From the NCBI RefSeq assembly GCF_000276805.1, contig NZ_AKXQ01000001.1, positions 310,001-374,000 of the forward strand: a stretch of 64,000 nt of DNA. Direction: 5' to 3'. How positions within the stretch are numbered: position 1 is the first letter of the stretch; every line of letters starts with the position of its first letter. Shown here piece after piece: positions 45,620 through 55,974 of this stretch. The notes below the pieces were generated by a model. That model was not told where the DNA came from. It did not search any database and worked only from the letters and a program-made list of their open reading frames with translations. Both the position numbers and the translations under genes were made by a program. The DNA is from Moritella dasanensis ArB 0140. Lineage in GTDB: Bacteria; Pseudomonadota; Gammaproteobacteria; Enterobacterales; Moritellaceae.

Positions 45620-47212
45620 ATGACCACAGCTAAGTTCACCCAAGGCTCGACGTTGTCTCATATTATTTATATGAGCTCGACGGGCGCTATCGGTTTAACC
45701 TGCCTCTTTTTAGTCGATTTACTGGATCTGTTTTATCTCAGTTTACTGGGCGAGCAACACTTAGCAGCGGCTGTTGGTTATGCGGGCACAGTGGCCTTTT
45801 TTACTACCTCTATTTCAATTGGTTTGTCTATTGCAATGGGCGCACTGGTGTCTAAAGCGTTAGGGCAGGGCAAGCGAGATAGTGCGCGCTCGTATGTAAT
45901 GAATATCAGTGTCGTGACCATTATTGTTTCCTTGATTATCATGGTCTTGACCTGGTTTAATATTGAAGCACTATTGAGTTTACTCGGTGCCAAAGGTGAG
46001 ACCTTACGTTTAGGCACTGTGTACTTACAAATCTTAGTGCCATCGATGCCGTTGATGTCGGTTGCGATGTCACTGGGCGCGAGTTTACGTGCAGTCGGTG
46101 ATGGTAAGTTATCTATGCTATCAACTATTGGCGGCGGCCTCGTTAATGCGATATTAGATCCGATTTTCATTTTCACTTTAGGCATGGGTATTGAAGGCGC
46201 GGCGATTGCCAGTGTGTTGGCCCGTTGTGCGGTATTTGCTTTGTCATTCTATGGGGTGTACTCGAAACATAAACTACTCGGCAATTGGTACATCAATAGT
46301 TTTAAAGCGCAATTACCCTTTATCATGGCGATTGCCTTACCGGCGATGTTAACCAACATCGCTACGCCGATTGGTAATGCCTTTGTTACCCGCAGTATTG
46401 CCGAATTCGGTGATAGCTTCATGGCGGGTTATGCCACCATCAATCGTATTCTTCCGGTCGCATTTGGAATGATCTTCGCGTTGTCTGGGGCGATTGGCCC
46501 TATTTTAGGACAAAACTACGGCGCTAAATTAATGCCGCGGGTGCGTGAGAGTCTCAAAGACGCATTATGGTTTTGCACGGGTTATGTGATTGTGGTGTCG
46601 TTCATTCTATTTTTAATTGAAGATTACTTGATCAGTGGTTTTAACCTGACGGGTGATGCGGTTGAAGTCGTGACACTATTCTGCCGTTTATTAGCCCTGA
46701 CCTTTATTTTTAATGGCATGATGTTTATTGCCAACGCCAGCTTTAACAACCTGGGTAAACCGAAATATTCGACTTGGTTTAATATGGGCAAAGCGACATT
46801 GGGTACTATCCCATTTGTGCTGGTTGGTGCTGAATTGGCTGGTGTTAAAGGTATTTTAATTGGTCAGGCGTTAGGCTCGGTGTTCTTTGGTATCGCGTCT
46901 ATCATTTTGGCATTTAAACTGATTAAACAAAAAGAATGCAAAACAGATCTGGATATCGAATTTGGCGATAAACTGGTCAAGGTTACTGAAGGTGCTGTTA
47001 CTGACGGTGCTGGAACTTATGGTGCTACAGGCGGAGTCAACGCGACCGCAACAGCGGCTAATGATGTCGCTAGCGTCGCAGGCATAGCGATGACGTCGAC
47101 GGTCAATGCATTGTCTTCTGAATGTTCGCAGTTTGGTATGTACAACGAAGAGTACGACAGCAAAGGCAGTAATTTGTTATTGGCGGATAATGATAACAAA
47201 GAAAAATCGTAA
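45620..47212 (+). CDS. MATE family efflux transporter
   Basis: A roughly 530-residue, 12-TM multidrug/toxin exporter. The opening 'FTQGSTLSHIIYMSSTGAIG' and the repeated halves ('LGASLRAVGDGKLSMLSTIG', 'NASFNNLGKPKYSTWFNMGK') are typical of the DinF/NorM-like MATE group. Unusually, some 65 hydrophilic Gly/Ala/Thr-rich residues follow the last TM. The start is uncertain: ATGs at 45605 and 45620 and a TTG at 45542 are all possible and no strong ribosome site is seen; 45620 matches family starts best. Confidence 0.88.
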   Translation: MTTAKFTQGSTLSHIIYMSSTGAIGLTCLFLVDLLDLFYLSLLGEQHLAAAVGYAGTVAFFTTSISIGLSIAMGALVSKALGQGKRDSARSYVMNISVVTIIVSLIIMVLTWFNIEALLSLLGAKGETLRLGTVYLQILVPSMPLMSVAMSLGASLRAVGDGKLSMLSTIGGGLVNAILDPIFIFTLGMGIEGAAIASVLARCAVFALSFYGVYSKHKLLGNWYINSFKAQLPFIMAIALPAMLTNIATPIGNAFVTRSIAEFGDSFMAGYATINRILPVAFGMIFALSGAIGPILGQNYGAKLMPRVRESLKDALWFCTGYVIVVSFILFLIEDYLISGFNLTGDAVEVVTLFCRLLALTFIFNGMMFIANASFNNLGKPKYSTWFNMGKATLGTIPFVLVGAELAGVKGILIGQALGSVFFGIASIILAFKLIKQKECKTDLDIEFGDKLVKVTEGAVTDGAGTYGATGGVNATATAANDVASVAGIAMTSTVNALSSECSQFGMYNEEYDSKGSNLLLADNDNKEKS

Positions 47213-47359
47213 TTATATATAATGTAAATTATGCCTTTTTAAGGCGAACCGCGATTTAGGTCATTCGAGATTAATTAGGGTTATTACTTTAATTAACTCA
47301 TGCAGACTATGCGATTCATCGTGTAACTCGCATTACGTATTAATTAAAATGGAAAATTT

Positions 47360-48550
47360 ATGTTACATCAAACGGTTATTCAAATCCGCGCACAAGCCAA
47401 TAAACTCATCCCGATTCCACTGCCTAAGTTGATTGAAGGCGAGGGCGCTATTACGCAAACGGCGCTAGCATTAACAGAACTTGGCGGCATTAAACCGCTG
47501 ATCGTGACTGATGCGATGTTAGTAAAGTTAGGTATTGCTAAACACTTAACAGATGCGTTGGATGCTGCAAATATTGCGTATGCACTGTTTGACGAAGTAA
47601 CACCCGATCCAACATTACAACTGATTGGTAATGGCTTACAAGAATACAAGCGCAATGGTTGTGACAGTGTTATCGCATTAGGTGGTGGTTCACCAATGGA
47701 TTGCGCTAAAGCGATTGCAGCGGCAGCTGTTAAAAATGTAGATGCGAAAAAATTGGTGGGTATGTTACGTGTGCGTAAAGCACTGCCGCCATTTATTGCT
47801 ATTCCAACGACGGCAGGCACCGGATCTGAAGCGACACTTGTTGCTGTTGTGACTGACCCCGTTAAAAAGCAAAAATTCACCATTATTGATCCAAGCTTAG
47901 TGCCTGCGGTTGCGATCCTTGATCCGCTGCTCATGTTGGGACTGCCCGCTAAAATCACCGCTGAAACCGGCATTGATGCGTTAACACACGCGATTGAATC
48001 TTATATTGGTTACCATGCCACTGAGCAAACCAAAGCTTACGGTTATGATGCGGTAAAACGTATTTTTGCTAACCTACCTACAGCGTATGCAGATGGCCGT
48101 AATGTTGAAGCACGCCGTCAAATGTCGATTGCGAGTTTCAATGCGGGTGTGGCGTTTACCCGTGCATCGATTGGTTATGTGCATGCCATTGCCCATCAAA
48201 TGGGTGGTTATTACCATATTCCCCATGGCCTGGCTAATGCTGTGATCTTACCGCATATTCTTGATTTCTCATTCGAAAATGCATTATGCCGTTATGCTGA
48301 ATTAGCGATTGCGGCTGGGTTAGCAACAGCGGAAGATACCCAAGTTGCAGCTGCGCATAAGTTTGTTGCGGGTGTGAAAGCATTGAATAAAACATTAAAT
48401 ATTCAAACTGATTTCCCTGAGCTTAAAGCGAATGACATTGCTGAACTGGCTAAACGTGCAGTGAGAGAAGCGTATTGTGAATACCCTGTGCCGAAACTGA
48501 TGAACAGAACACAATGTGAAGCTTTGTTGAATAAACTTGTGGCTGGTTAA
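47360..48550 (+). CDS. Iron-containing alcohol dehydrogenase
   Basis: A 396-residue group III alcohol dehydrogenase. NAD binding is through 'IALGGGSPMDCAKAIA' (near residue 110). The metal ligands include 'AETGIDALTHAIESY' (Asp, His) and 'VHAIAHQMGGYYHIPHGLANA' (two His, seen in part as HAIAHQMGGYYHIPHG). It most resembles short-chain alcohol/aldehyde dehydrogenases of the YiaY/FucO type. It stands alone and ends at a bidirectional terminator. Confidence 0.93.
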   Translation: MLHQTVIQIRAQANKLIPIPLPKLIEGEGAITQTALALTELGGIKPLIVTDAMLVKLGIAKHLTDALDAANIAYALFDEVTPDPTLQLIGNGLQEYKRNGCDSVIALGGGSPMDCAKAIAAAAVKNVDAKKLVGMLRVRKALPPFIAIPTTAGTGSEATLVAVVTDPVKKQKFTIIDPSLVPAVAILDPLLMLGLPAKITAETGIDALTHAIESYIGYHATEQTKAYGYDAVKRIFANLPTAYADGRNVEARRQMSIASFNAGVAFTRASIGYVHAIAHQMGGYYHIPHGLANAVILPHILDFSFENALCRYAELAIAAGLATAEDTQVAAAHKFVAGVKALNKTLNIQTDFPELKANDIAELAKRAVREAYCEYPVPKLMNRTQCEALLNKLVAG

Positions 48551-48593
48551 TTCGCTGAGGCTGAACTAGTTGATAAGCTGAAACAGCTAAAAA

Positions 48594-48641
48594 AATGACC
48601 TACATAACGGCTAAAATGCGTGTTATGCGGGTCATTATTAC
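48594..48641. terminator. Bidirectional terminator
   Basis: AATGACCTACATAAC pairs with GTTATGCGGGTCATT over 15 positions (two imperfect), flanked by AAAAA and TTATTA. It lies between the convergent dehydrogenase and FKBP genes. Confidence 0.7.
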
Positions 48642-48663
48642 TCTCGCTAAATAGCCAAACTGA

Positions 48664-49029
48664 TTAATCGTCGCGCGTTAGCACTTCAAGTAACTCAATT
48701 TCAAAACTAAGATCTGAATGCGCAGGGATCACTGAACCCATTTGACGCTCGCCATAAGCCAGTGCAGATGGCACCGACAGTTTACGTTTACCGCCAACCT
48801 TCATGCCCATAATACCTTGATCCCAGCCTTTAATTACACGGCCAGTACCAATCACACATTGAAACGTTTTACCTTTGTCGTAAGTCGAATCGAATTGCGT
48901 ACCATCGCCCAGAAAACCACGATATTGCGTCGTGATCAACGCGCCTTTTACTGCTTCTTTACCATCACCAATGACGATGTCTGTTATCTGTAGTCCGTTT
49001 TCTTGAAGTGTCGTCTTGTGTTCAGTCAT
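48664..49029 (-). CDS. FKBP-type peptidyl-prolyl cis-trans isomerase
   Basis: A 121-residue cytosolic FKBP domain. Characteristic pocket segments are 'ITTQYRGFLGDGTQFDSTYDKG', seen in part as YRGFLGDGTQFDSTYD, 'VIKGWDQGIMGMKVGGKRKL' and 'IPAHSDLSFEIELLEV'. It has no signal peptide, no dimerisation domain and no insert-in-flap, i.e. the minimal form. The ATG at 49029 starts at family consensus; the frame extends upstream to 49065. Confidence 0.94.
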   Translation of the reverse strand: MTEHKTTLQENGLQITDIVIGDGKEAVKGALITTQYRGFLGDGTQFDSTYDKGKTFQCVIGTGRVIKGWDQGIMGMKVGGKRKLSVPSALAYGERQMGSVIPAHSDLSFEIELLEVLTRDD

Positions 49030-49098
49030 GTTTAATCTCATGTTTATGTTTTGCAAAGTGTGCAAAGTATTTAAATATGCAGCTTTTGAAATACAGGG

Positions 49099-49992
49099 CT
49101 ATTGATTTAACGCTTGGCGTAAAAACCCTTGGTTATCGGCTAACTGTCGGCTTGCAGTGGTATAATCAACGCCATTTAATTCCATCAGGATAGCTGATTT
49201 TACGTGCTGATTAGCGGCAATTAACAGTGTTTTAGCACGTTCACGCTCTACACCTGTCACATCCATAATGATGTTTTCGCTACGGGTGATCAGCTTTTCA
49301 TTCGATGTTTTCACATCAACCATCAGGTTTTGATACACCTTACCGGTTCTGACCATGGCGCCTGTACTTAGCATGTTAAGCACTAATTTTTGTGCTGTAC
49401 CGGCTTTCATCCGACTTGAACCTGTTAAGACTTCAGCACCGACAACGGGTGTAATGGCAATTTTGGCGATACTTGATATTGGTGAGTTGTCATTACAGCT
49501 GATGGCAACCGTGTCACAGCCCAGCTTATTCGCAAACGATAAACCACCAATGACATAAGGCGTACGCCCAGATGCGGCGATACCAACAACCACATCTTGC
49601 GATGTTAATTGGATACGCTCTAAGTCGACTTGCGCCATGTTTAAATCGTCTTCAGCGCCTTCTTGGGCTTTAAACATGGCTGCTTCACCACCGGCAATAA
49701 TACCTTGTACCTGCTGGTGGCCAACACCAAAAGTCGGTGGACATTCTGACGCATCCAATACCCCTAAGCGTCCAGATGTGCCTGCGCCAATATAAATTAA
49801 TCTACCATTTTGTTGAAATGCATGGGCGATCATGTCAATTGCAGCGGCAATAAGTGGGAGTTCAAGCTTGATGGCTTGTGTGACTTTGTCATCTTCACTG
49901 TTGAATAACTTAACAAGTTCTAATGTTGAAAGTTGATCTAGGTTAGCACTTGCCGAATTTCTTTGCTCAGAAGTAAGCGATTGTATATCCAT
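49099..49992 (-). CDS. murQ: N-acetylmuramic acid 6-phosphate etherase
   Basis: A 297-residue SIS-domain lyase that converts MurNAc-6-phosphate to GlcNAc-6-phosphate and lactate in peptidoglycan recycling. Conserved features: 'LTSEQRNSASANLDQLSTLE' at the N-terminus, 'IYIGAGTSGRLGVLDASECP' and 'VVGIAASGRTPYVIGGL'. The ATG at 49992 matches family starts; 50007 and 50016 are alternatives with no better ribosome site. AnmK and MurP are not adjacent here. Confidence 0.94.
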   Translation of the reverse strand: MDIQSLTSEQRNSASANLDQLSTLELVKLFNSEDDKVTQAIKLELPLIAAAIDMIAHAFQQNGRLIYIGAGTSGRLGVLDASECPPTFGVGHQQVQGIIAGGEAAMFKAQEGAEDDLNMAQVDLERIQLTSQDVVVGIAASGRTPYVIGGLSFANKLGCDTVAISCNDNSPISSIAKIAITPVVGAEVLTGSSRMKAGTAQKLVLNMLSTGAMVRTGKVYQNLMVDVKTSNEKLITRSENIIMDVTGVERERAKTLLIAANQHVKSAILMELNGVDYTTASRQLADNQGFLRQALNQ

Positions 49993-50073
49993 AGTAACTA
50001 CACTCATACAGCACAAGACGCAGGGTCTAATGAAAGGATTGATGGTGATGATTCTAAAACAGAAGTGTAGAGA

Positions 50074-52272
50074 ATGCTAGGGGGTTTATTTCGTGGTGCG
50101 ATACTCATTATAGTGACGATGAATAGTGCCTTAGCCGCTGAATTAATGCAGAAGGATAATGAGTACGATAACTACAATAACTCCAACTACAACGTTAAAC
50201 AGCAGCCGGTTTTATGTGTTGGTGAGAATAGTTCGATTAGTCAATTGCAAGGAGAGGGTAAACGCTCACCGTTTGTTAATAACACCACTGCCTTTGATAC
50301 CAAGCCCTATAGCAAAAAAAAGCATTATCGTAGTGACAAAGTATTTACTGTGCAAGGCGTGGTGACGAAAGTAAAGCTGGGGCGAGATGCGGGCTTTTTT
50401 ATGCAGCAAACGACAGCAACGACACTCAGTCTGGCATCAACGGGTATCTTTGTCAGCACAGATAACATTGCCAATATTAAACGAGAGAGCCGCGTATGTG
50501 TGAGTGGATTTGTTGTTGAGCATTATGGTATGACGCGATTACAGCCGACAGCAGGCGTCAAAATACTCGCGAATGCGGTAAGGCTGACGCCTACGAATAT
50601 AATGGTGGCGACAGCAGATGCTGACTTTAGTCAAACCTTAGAGCGTTATGAAGGCATGAAAGTACGCTTGGTTAATTCCCTCGATATGCGGGTGACCAAA
50701 CCGTTACATTATATTCGCCGCTGGCAGCGTTACACTATCGTGCTTAGTCATCAGCAGATTAACCTTCACCCGAACACCACTGCCTTGCCTGGCAGTATTG
50801 ATGCTGACCAGCAAGCGTTAGCGAACAAGCAGCGGCGTTTGTATTTACAGTTAGATTCAGGCGATTCTCTGACATCTGGTCTGGAGCACATGCGGGTGAA
50901 TGACCGAGTCTCAGGTATTGTCGGTGTTATCGCTTTCAGTTATGGCGAGTTTAGATTACTGGTGGATAATGCTTTATCCCAAGCTCAGTTTATACACATG
51001 AGTGACAGGCAGATCTTGCCGCCGCGAAGCGATAACTATCTGCGCATTGCTAGTTTCAATGTCCTTAATTATTTCAATAGCGCTGCGGGTGGCGGGATCA
51101 ACCCGTTAATGCAAAATCGAGGTGCGAAGACTGTGTTTGAATTAGGTAAGCAAGAAGTTCAGCTGCGTGACACTATCGTGGCATTGGATGCTGATTTTAT
51201 TGGTTTGATGGAAATGGAGAATAATGGCTTTGGTAAACAGTCTGCGATAAGACGATTGCTAGGGTTAGTGAATGACGCGATAACCAACCCCAGTAAGCAT
51301 TACGCTTTTATCCAGCCGGATAAGTCAGACTTACATCAAGGGCGTTTTTTGGGTTCAGGCGCGATCACGGTTGCTGGGTTTTATCGTCCGACAAAACTGC
51401 AACTGGTTAATACGCGCGTTATTCAATTGCCGGTACAACGCAGTCGGTTAGGTAATGCCTATCATCGACCCGCACTGACCGCGACATTTATACGTATCGA
51501 TGATGATCGAGAGCATGACTGGGAAAATAGTAAACAGGGTAATGGAAAGCATAATAGTGGGGAGTATAGAGAGAAACGACTGACTATTAGCGTGAATCAT
51601 TTGAAATCGAAAGGTTCGAAATGTTTTGAAGATAAACAGCGTGCTACTATGCTGAAGAAACTAAAGCGTAACAGCAGTAAAGATAAGCCATCATTACGGG
51701 CATGGCAGCAGGTAAAACACCAGTCCGATAGGCAAGGGCATTGTGCACAATTTAGAGCGACCGCGGCAACCGTATTAGCTCAAGCATTGGCCAGTGAACC
51801 CGTTGATAAACCGAACGGTACGATTATTCTCGGCGATTTGAATAGTTATCCGCAAGAAGATCCGCTGTTGGTATTAACGGATCATGATCCTGCGGGTTCT
51901 GGTTATTATAAAATCGACCACAGTGAGTACAATTACCTAGGGGAAACGTTACTGACACCGCCTCTTAAACCTGTCGCAGGATTTGGTTATCATGATCCAT
52001 TCATGAATCAAGCTTATGATAGTTGGACTTACTCTTTTAACGCATTAGGGCGGTTAGATTATATTTTGCTTAGTCCAGATCTGGTGTCGAGTATAGTGAC
52101 GAAAAAGGTCTGGCACATTAACGCGGCTGAAAGTCACTTGTTAAATAGTCGAAAGGTGTTAAACGCTAGTCGTTCACGGGATAATAATCGCGCTGTTTTA
52201 GCTAATATGACAGATATAACACCCGTATTTTCGTCTTCAGATCACGAACCTTTGTTTATTGAACTGAAATAA
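50074..52272 (+). CDS. ExeM/NucH family extracellular endonuclease
   Basis: A 732-residue exported nuclease. A signal peptide at residues 1-22 ('NSALAA') is followed by an OB-fold-like domain (about 85-290, 'VFTVQGVVTKVKLGRDAGFF') and a C-terminal endonuclease/exonuclease/phosphatase domain from about 325: 'LRIASFNVLNYF', 'IGLMEMENNG', 'SVNHLKSKG', 'IILGDLNSYPQEDPLL' and 'SSDHEPLF'. All catalytic blocks look intact. Such enzymes degrade extracellular DNA for phosphate or biofilm remodelling. It is divergent from murQ. Confidence 0.92.
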   Translation: MLGGLFRGAILIIVTMNSALAAELMQKDNEYDNYNNSNYNVKQQPVLCVGENSSISQLQGEGKRSPFVNNTTAFDTKPYSKKKHYRSDKVFTVQGVVTKVKLGRDAGFFMQQTTATTLSLASTGIFVSTDNIANIKRESRVCVSGFVVEHYGMTRLQPTAGVKILANAVRLTPTNIMVATADADFSQTLERYEGMKVRLVNSLDMRVTKPLHYIRRWQRYTIVLSHQQINLHPNTTALPGSIDADQQALANKQRRLYLQLDSGDSLTSGLEHMRVNDRVSGIVGVIAFSYGEFRLLVDNALSQAQFIHMSDRQILPPRSDNYLRIASFNVLNYFNSAAGGGINPLMQNRGAKTVFELGKQEVQLRDTIVALDADFIGLMEMENNGFGKQSAIRRLLGLVNDAITNPSKHYAFIQPDKSDLHQGRFLGSGAITVAGFYRPTKLQLVNTRVIQLPVQRSRLGNAYHRPALTATFIRIDDDREHDWENSKQGNGKHNSGEYREKRLTISVNHLKSKGSKCFEDKQRATMLKKLKRNSSKDKPSLRAWQQVKHQSDRQGHCAQFRATAATVLAQALASEPVDKPNGTIILGDLNSYPQEDPLLVLTDHDPAGSGYYKIDHSEYNYLGETLLTPPLKPVAGFGYHDPFMNQAYDSWTYSFNALGRLDYILLSPDLVSSIVTKKVWHINAAESHLLNSRKVLNASRSRDNNRAVLANMTDITPVFSSSDHEPLFIELK

Positions 52273-52457
52273 ACCTAATGAGATGAAATAATGTAACGGA
52301 GTATTAGCTACAAGCAGCCATAATCCTGTACAATTCAGCCACCTATACTTCACTACCTATATTGAGGTGGTTCCTGTTTGGTTCGTGGATTCTATTTAGC
52401 ACGGCGTTTGTAGCGTTTTGACTTCTATTTACTTTTTACTTTTTATTTTGGTGTACG

Positions 52458-53495
52458 ATGAGCAAAAAATTAACCTACCAAGCATTAGAAGCACAAGTTG
52501 CAGCCCTTAAAGCGCAATCGGCTGTTTTACAGCAACAACTTGAGGTAGCGAACCAAATAACAAGTAAATCACTGCAAACCACACAACTATTACAAACGTT
52601 AGTTGATACGATTCCTAGCCCGCTGTTTTATAAAAATACCGATGGTGTCTATCTGCAATGTAATGACGCTTTCGCCCAGACCATGTTAGGCAGTGATAAA
52701 GACGGAATTATTAATAAGTCGTTGTTTGATTTAGGTGAACATGTGCCTCACGAATTAGCTGAAATATATCACGCTAAAGATTTATTGTTATTAAAGAATC
52801 CCGGTAAACAAGTTTATGAAACGTCGGTGAAGTGTGCCGATGGTGCTATCCGAATATTCTCGTTTTATAAAGCCTCAGTACTTGATGACGATGGGAACAT
52901 TCTTGGTGTTGTCGGCGTTATGCTTGATGTGACTGAATTGAAAAATAAAACCCGTGAATTGAGCGAAAAGAACCGTTGTTTAGAAACCTATTCCACCACA
53001 GATCCACTGACAGGGTTATATAACCGACGTAAATTTAATACGGTATTCCCAGATAGTTTACGCGTTGCTAAGCGCAGTAAGCGCTTATTAAATTTTGCTA
53101 TTATTGACATCGACAACTTCAAAAAATACAATGATAACTACGGCCACGTCGCAGGGGATAACGCCTTAGTGACTATTTCGGCGATGTTACAGAGTAAGTT
53201 GTTACGTGCAGATGATTATATATTCCGCTTGGGCGGCGAAGAGTTTGGTTTATTGTTTTATGCAGATGATGAAATTATGGCATCGCAATTTGCCAGTGAT
53301 ATACGTCTTGCAGTGCAAGAACTGGCTATTCCGCATAAAGCCAATGACGACAATCGTTATATTACTATTTCATTAGGTTTGGTGACCATTAAACGTAACA
53401 ATAAGGATATGCTTGATTTGTATAAGATGGCGGATGATCTGTTGTATAGAGTGAAACGTTCAGGCAAGAATCAGATATTAGCCAAGATTGTTTAA
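52458..53495 (+). CDS. PAS-GGDEF diguanylate cyclase
   Basis: A 345-residue soluble cyclase. An N-terminal coiled coil (residues 1-45) leads to a PAS domain (about 50-165) and a GGDEF domain (175-345). The active site is RLGGEEFGLL, and the inhibitory I-site RADD lies exactly five residues upstream, so both cyclase activity and product inhibition are expected. The linker 'LETYSTTDPLTGLYNRR' is canonical. There is no TM. It probably senses a cytosolic ligand or redox state. Confidence 0.94.
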   Translation: MSKKLTYQALEAQVAALKAQSAVLQQQLEVANQITSKSLQTTQLLQTLVDTIPSPLFYKNTDGVYLQCNDAFAQTMLGSDKDGIINKSLFDLGEHVPHELAEIYHAKDLLLLKNPGKQVYETSVKCADGAIRIFSFYKASVLDDDGNILGVVGVMLDVTELKNKTRELSEKNRCLETYSTTDPLTGLYNRRKFNTVFPDSLRVAKRSKRLLNFAIIDIDNFKKYNDNYGHVAGDNALVTISAMLQSKLLRADDYIFRLGGEEFGLLFYADDEIMASQFASDIRLAVQELAIPHKANDDNRYITISLGLVTIKRNNKDMLDLYKMADDLLYRVKRSGKNQILAKIV

Positions 53496-53550
53496 GGTCA
53501 GATTTACATAAACCTTAAACAAACTTAGTTGGTGTTTATTCGATTTATGC

Positions 53551-55200
53551 TTATAAGAACGCATTCACCATTTTCTGGTTTAATTCGACATGATGCTGCA
53601 TAGTCGAAAACTGTTTCGTTATGTTATCAGGGCCAAATGCATAAACAGGTAGTGGTGCTGCTGTGTGTGTACCCGTTCCCCAAACTACATTTTGCGACGC
53701 ACCTAATACACGACCAATTAAATTAGCATGTATTTCATCGCCATAAACAAAGAACTCTTTAAAGTCATTCACTTTTGGAAACTCTTTCGCGCTGAGGTAT
53801 TTGTGTCCTTCAACGTAATACTCATTTTCTTCACGCTGAGTAACCGGTTTCGCTTGTTCTGGCGTTACTTTAAATTCACTGTAGTTGTTGATGGCATCTG
53901 CCCATTGCTGACCGGTGGTGTTAGTAAAGTCCCAGTCTGCGTTTACTTGATCCATCATGGCGTAGAAGGTACCGCTTTGAGCGTAAAGCTTATCGAGTTG
54001 TGAGAGTTCACCAAAATTAAAGTTTGGCTTGTACTCTTTACCTTGCATACCATTACCCGTCAGCTGTTGTGCTTCTGGTAAGTTATTACGTGAATAACTG
54101 AAACCAAAACTGCCGGTTTCGTGATCGGCGGTAATGACGACCAAGGTATCATCGCGGTCTTTCACCCATTCATAAACGGCGGCAACAGCTTCATCAAACT
54201 TGACCAGTTCATGTAGCATCCAACCAGCGTCGTTGACATGACCAGCCCAATCAATTTGGCCACCCTCAATCATTAAGAAGAACCCGTCTTCATCTTTAGA
54301 TAGTACGTCTAATGCTTTGATCGTCATATCGCGTAATGAAGGTTGCGTGCAGCTGTTATCTTTTTTACAAGCTGTGTAAGCGATACCGTCAGCCATACCT
54401 GAATTGGCAAATAAACCCAGCAGTTTAGTGCTGTCTGATGCTGCCAATTGCGCTTTATCAAACGCGAGGCTGTAACCGTATTGATCTTTCGCTTCTAATA
54501 CTAAGTTACGTTGATCTTTACGTTTTGATTTTTTGTAAACGCTATCTGGCGCCCCTAAAGCCGCCATTTTCGCTCGACTATCTTGGTTGGTTTTTATATC
54601 AGCCGGTAAGAATACGCGCGCGCCGCCTGATAACATCACATCGACACTGCCTGAGGCTATGAGTTGTTCGGCAATCTTGGCTTCGTATGAACGATGCGGC
54701 TGGTGGGCTGCGAACGCGGCTGGTGTGGCGTGGGTAATACGCGTATCAGAAACCAGTCCTGTTGCTTTACCTTGTGCTTTGGCTTTTTCTAAAATGGTTT
54801 CAACAATATTACCTTGGTCATCTAAACCGATCATCTCAGAACCAGCTGCGACACCTGTTGCTAGTTGCGTTGCAGAACAAGCTGAATCAACCACTAAGCT
54901 GCCATTACTGCCGTAAGGCGCGCCTAATGAAAGTCCCATTTGTCCAGCGTCGGCAAACGTTGATAATGCAGTTTTGTTGTTTTTATCGTTGTAGATAGAG
55001 TGCGGGGCGCGTTGTGCGTATTCTTCTAATAAGCCAACTTGTTGTGGCCCCATACCATCACCAATCATTAAAATTACATTTTTAACTTTGTTGATTTCTG
55101 GCGTTGCTTCTGGTGCGGTAACTACTGAAGTACTGTTACACGCGCTAAGTAATACACTTGATACGGCGAGCATTAATACACTATGTTTAATCATCATCAA
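53551..55200 (-). CDS. phoA: Alkaline phosphatase (PhoA family), lipoprotein
   Basis: A 549-residue phosphomonoesterase. A lipobox LLSAC gives a lipidated cysteine near residue 21. Metal and nucleophile motifs: 'VILMIGDGMGPQQ', 'DSACSATQLATG' with the catalytic serine, 'MIEGGQIDWAGH', 'VVITADHETGS' and 'THTAAPLPVYAFG'. It is longer than E. coli PhoA (471), with insertions near 380-480, as in marine forms. No Pho box was found by eye. It supplies phosphate from organic esters. Confidence 0.93.
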   Translation of the reverse strand: MMMIKHSVLMLAVSSVLLSACNSTSVVTAPEATPEINKVKNVILMIGDGMGPQQVGLLEEYAQRAPHSIYNDKNNKTALSTFADAGQMGLSLGAPYGSNGSLVVDSACSATQLATGVAAGSEMIGLDDQGNIVETILEKAKAQGKATGLVSDTRITHATPAAFAAHQPHRSYEAKIAEQLIASGSVDVMLSGGARVFLPADIKTNQDSRAKMAALGAPDSVYKKSKRKDQRNLVLEAKDQYGYSLAFDKAQLAASDSTKLLGLFANSGMADGIAYTACKKDNSCTQPSLRDMTIKALDVLSKDEDGFFLMIEGGQIDWAGHVNDAGWMLHELVKFDEAVAAVYEWVKDRDDTLVVITADHETGSFGFSYSRNNLPEAQQLTGNGMQGKEYKPNFNFGELSQLDKLYAQSGTFYAMMDQVNADWDFTNTTGQQWADAINNYSEFKVTPEQAKPVTQREENEYYVEGHKYLSAKEFPKVNDFKEFFVYGDEIHANLIGRVLGASQNVVWGTGTHTAAPLPVYAFGPDNITKQFSTMQHHVELNQKMVNAFL

Positions 55201-55344
55201 TCCCTGTAAATGGTTAATCTAGTTGTTTTATTGACGCTAGAGTATAAGGGAAATGTTACATTTATGTGAATTTAATAATGATATATAAGTTATATTAACA
55301 ATATTATGAATTATTATTAATGATAGTGTTAAGTTACCATTAGA

Positions 55345-55974
55345 TTACGCCTGATAACTGCCAACAAGTCGAGTGATATGATTGTGTAATATATCTGAAA
55401 AGTTAAGTTCAAATAACTGTAACGGTCCTTCTTTTATTACCTCGGCCACTGCGCCAACAGAATGGCTCATGTGCCAACAACCAATAATCACTTGTTGTAC
55501 CTGGAATAACAACGCCGTCGCTTGCTCGATACTCAATGCGTAATGCGTACTTAACATCGCTGCGTATTCTTGCGTAAATAGCAGTAAAGTCGTTTTGAAC
55601 TCACGGGCTTCATCAAGGGTTAAGTTACATTGTAATGCAGTATGCATGATGGCGCTGAGCTTACAAAATAGCGGATGTTTGATTAAGGTATTACAAATCG
55701 AATCGGTGAGTTGTACTTGCTCCATTTGAGTTTTAGCGGTTTCTGCCAAATGCTTAAATTCTTGGGTATATAACGCCAGAAATAAGGTTTCTTTGTTTCT
55801 GAAATATCGATACAGGGCTGCTTTGGTGATCCCCACATCGGCAGCGATATGTTTTAAGTTAACTTCTTCATAACTGAGCGTTGCAAAACGTGCCGCGGTT
55901 ACGTCCATGATCTGTGTCAGACGTAACGCTTTTTGCTCTGGTGTCGTTGCGCGGCATTTAATAATACATTGCAT
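55345..55974 (-). CDS. TetR family transcriptional regulator
   Basis: A 209-residue repressor with the helix-turn-helix 'HIAADVGITKAALYRYFRNK' at residues about 43-63 and an all-helical ligand domain. Its ATG overlaps the stop of the upstream dehydrogenase gene by one base (TAATG), so the two are translated together and it probably represses its own operon. Confidence 0.9.
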   Translation of the reverse strand: MQCIIKCRATTPEQKALRLTQIMDVTAARFATLSYEEVNLKHIAADVGITKAALYRYFRNKETLFLALYTQEFKHLAETAKTQMEQVQLTDSICNTLIKHPLFCKLSAIMHTALQCNLTLDEAREFKTTLLLFTQEYAAMLSTHYALSIEQATALLFQVQQVIIGCWHMSHSVGAVAEVIKEGPLQLFELNFSDILHNHITRLVGSYQA

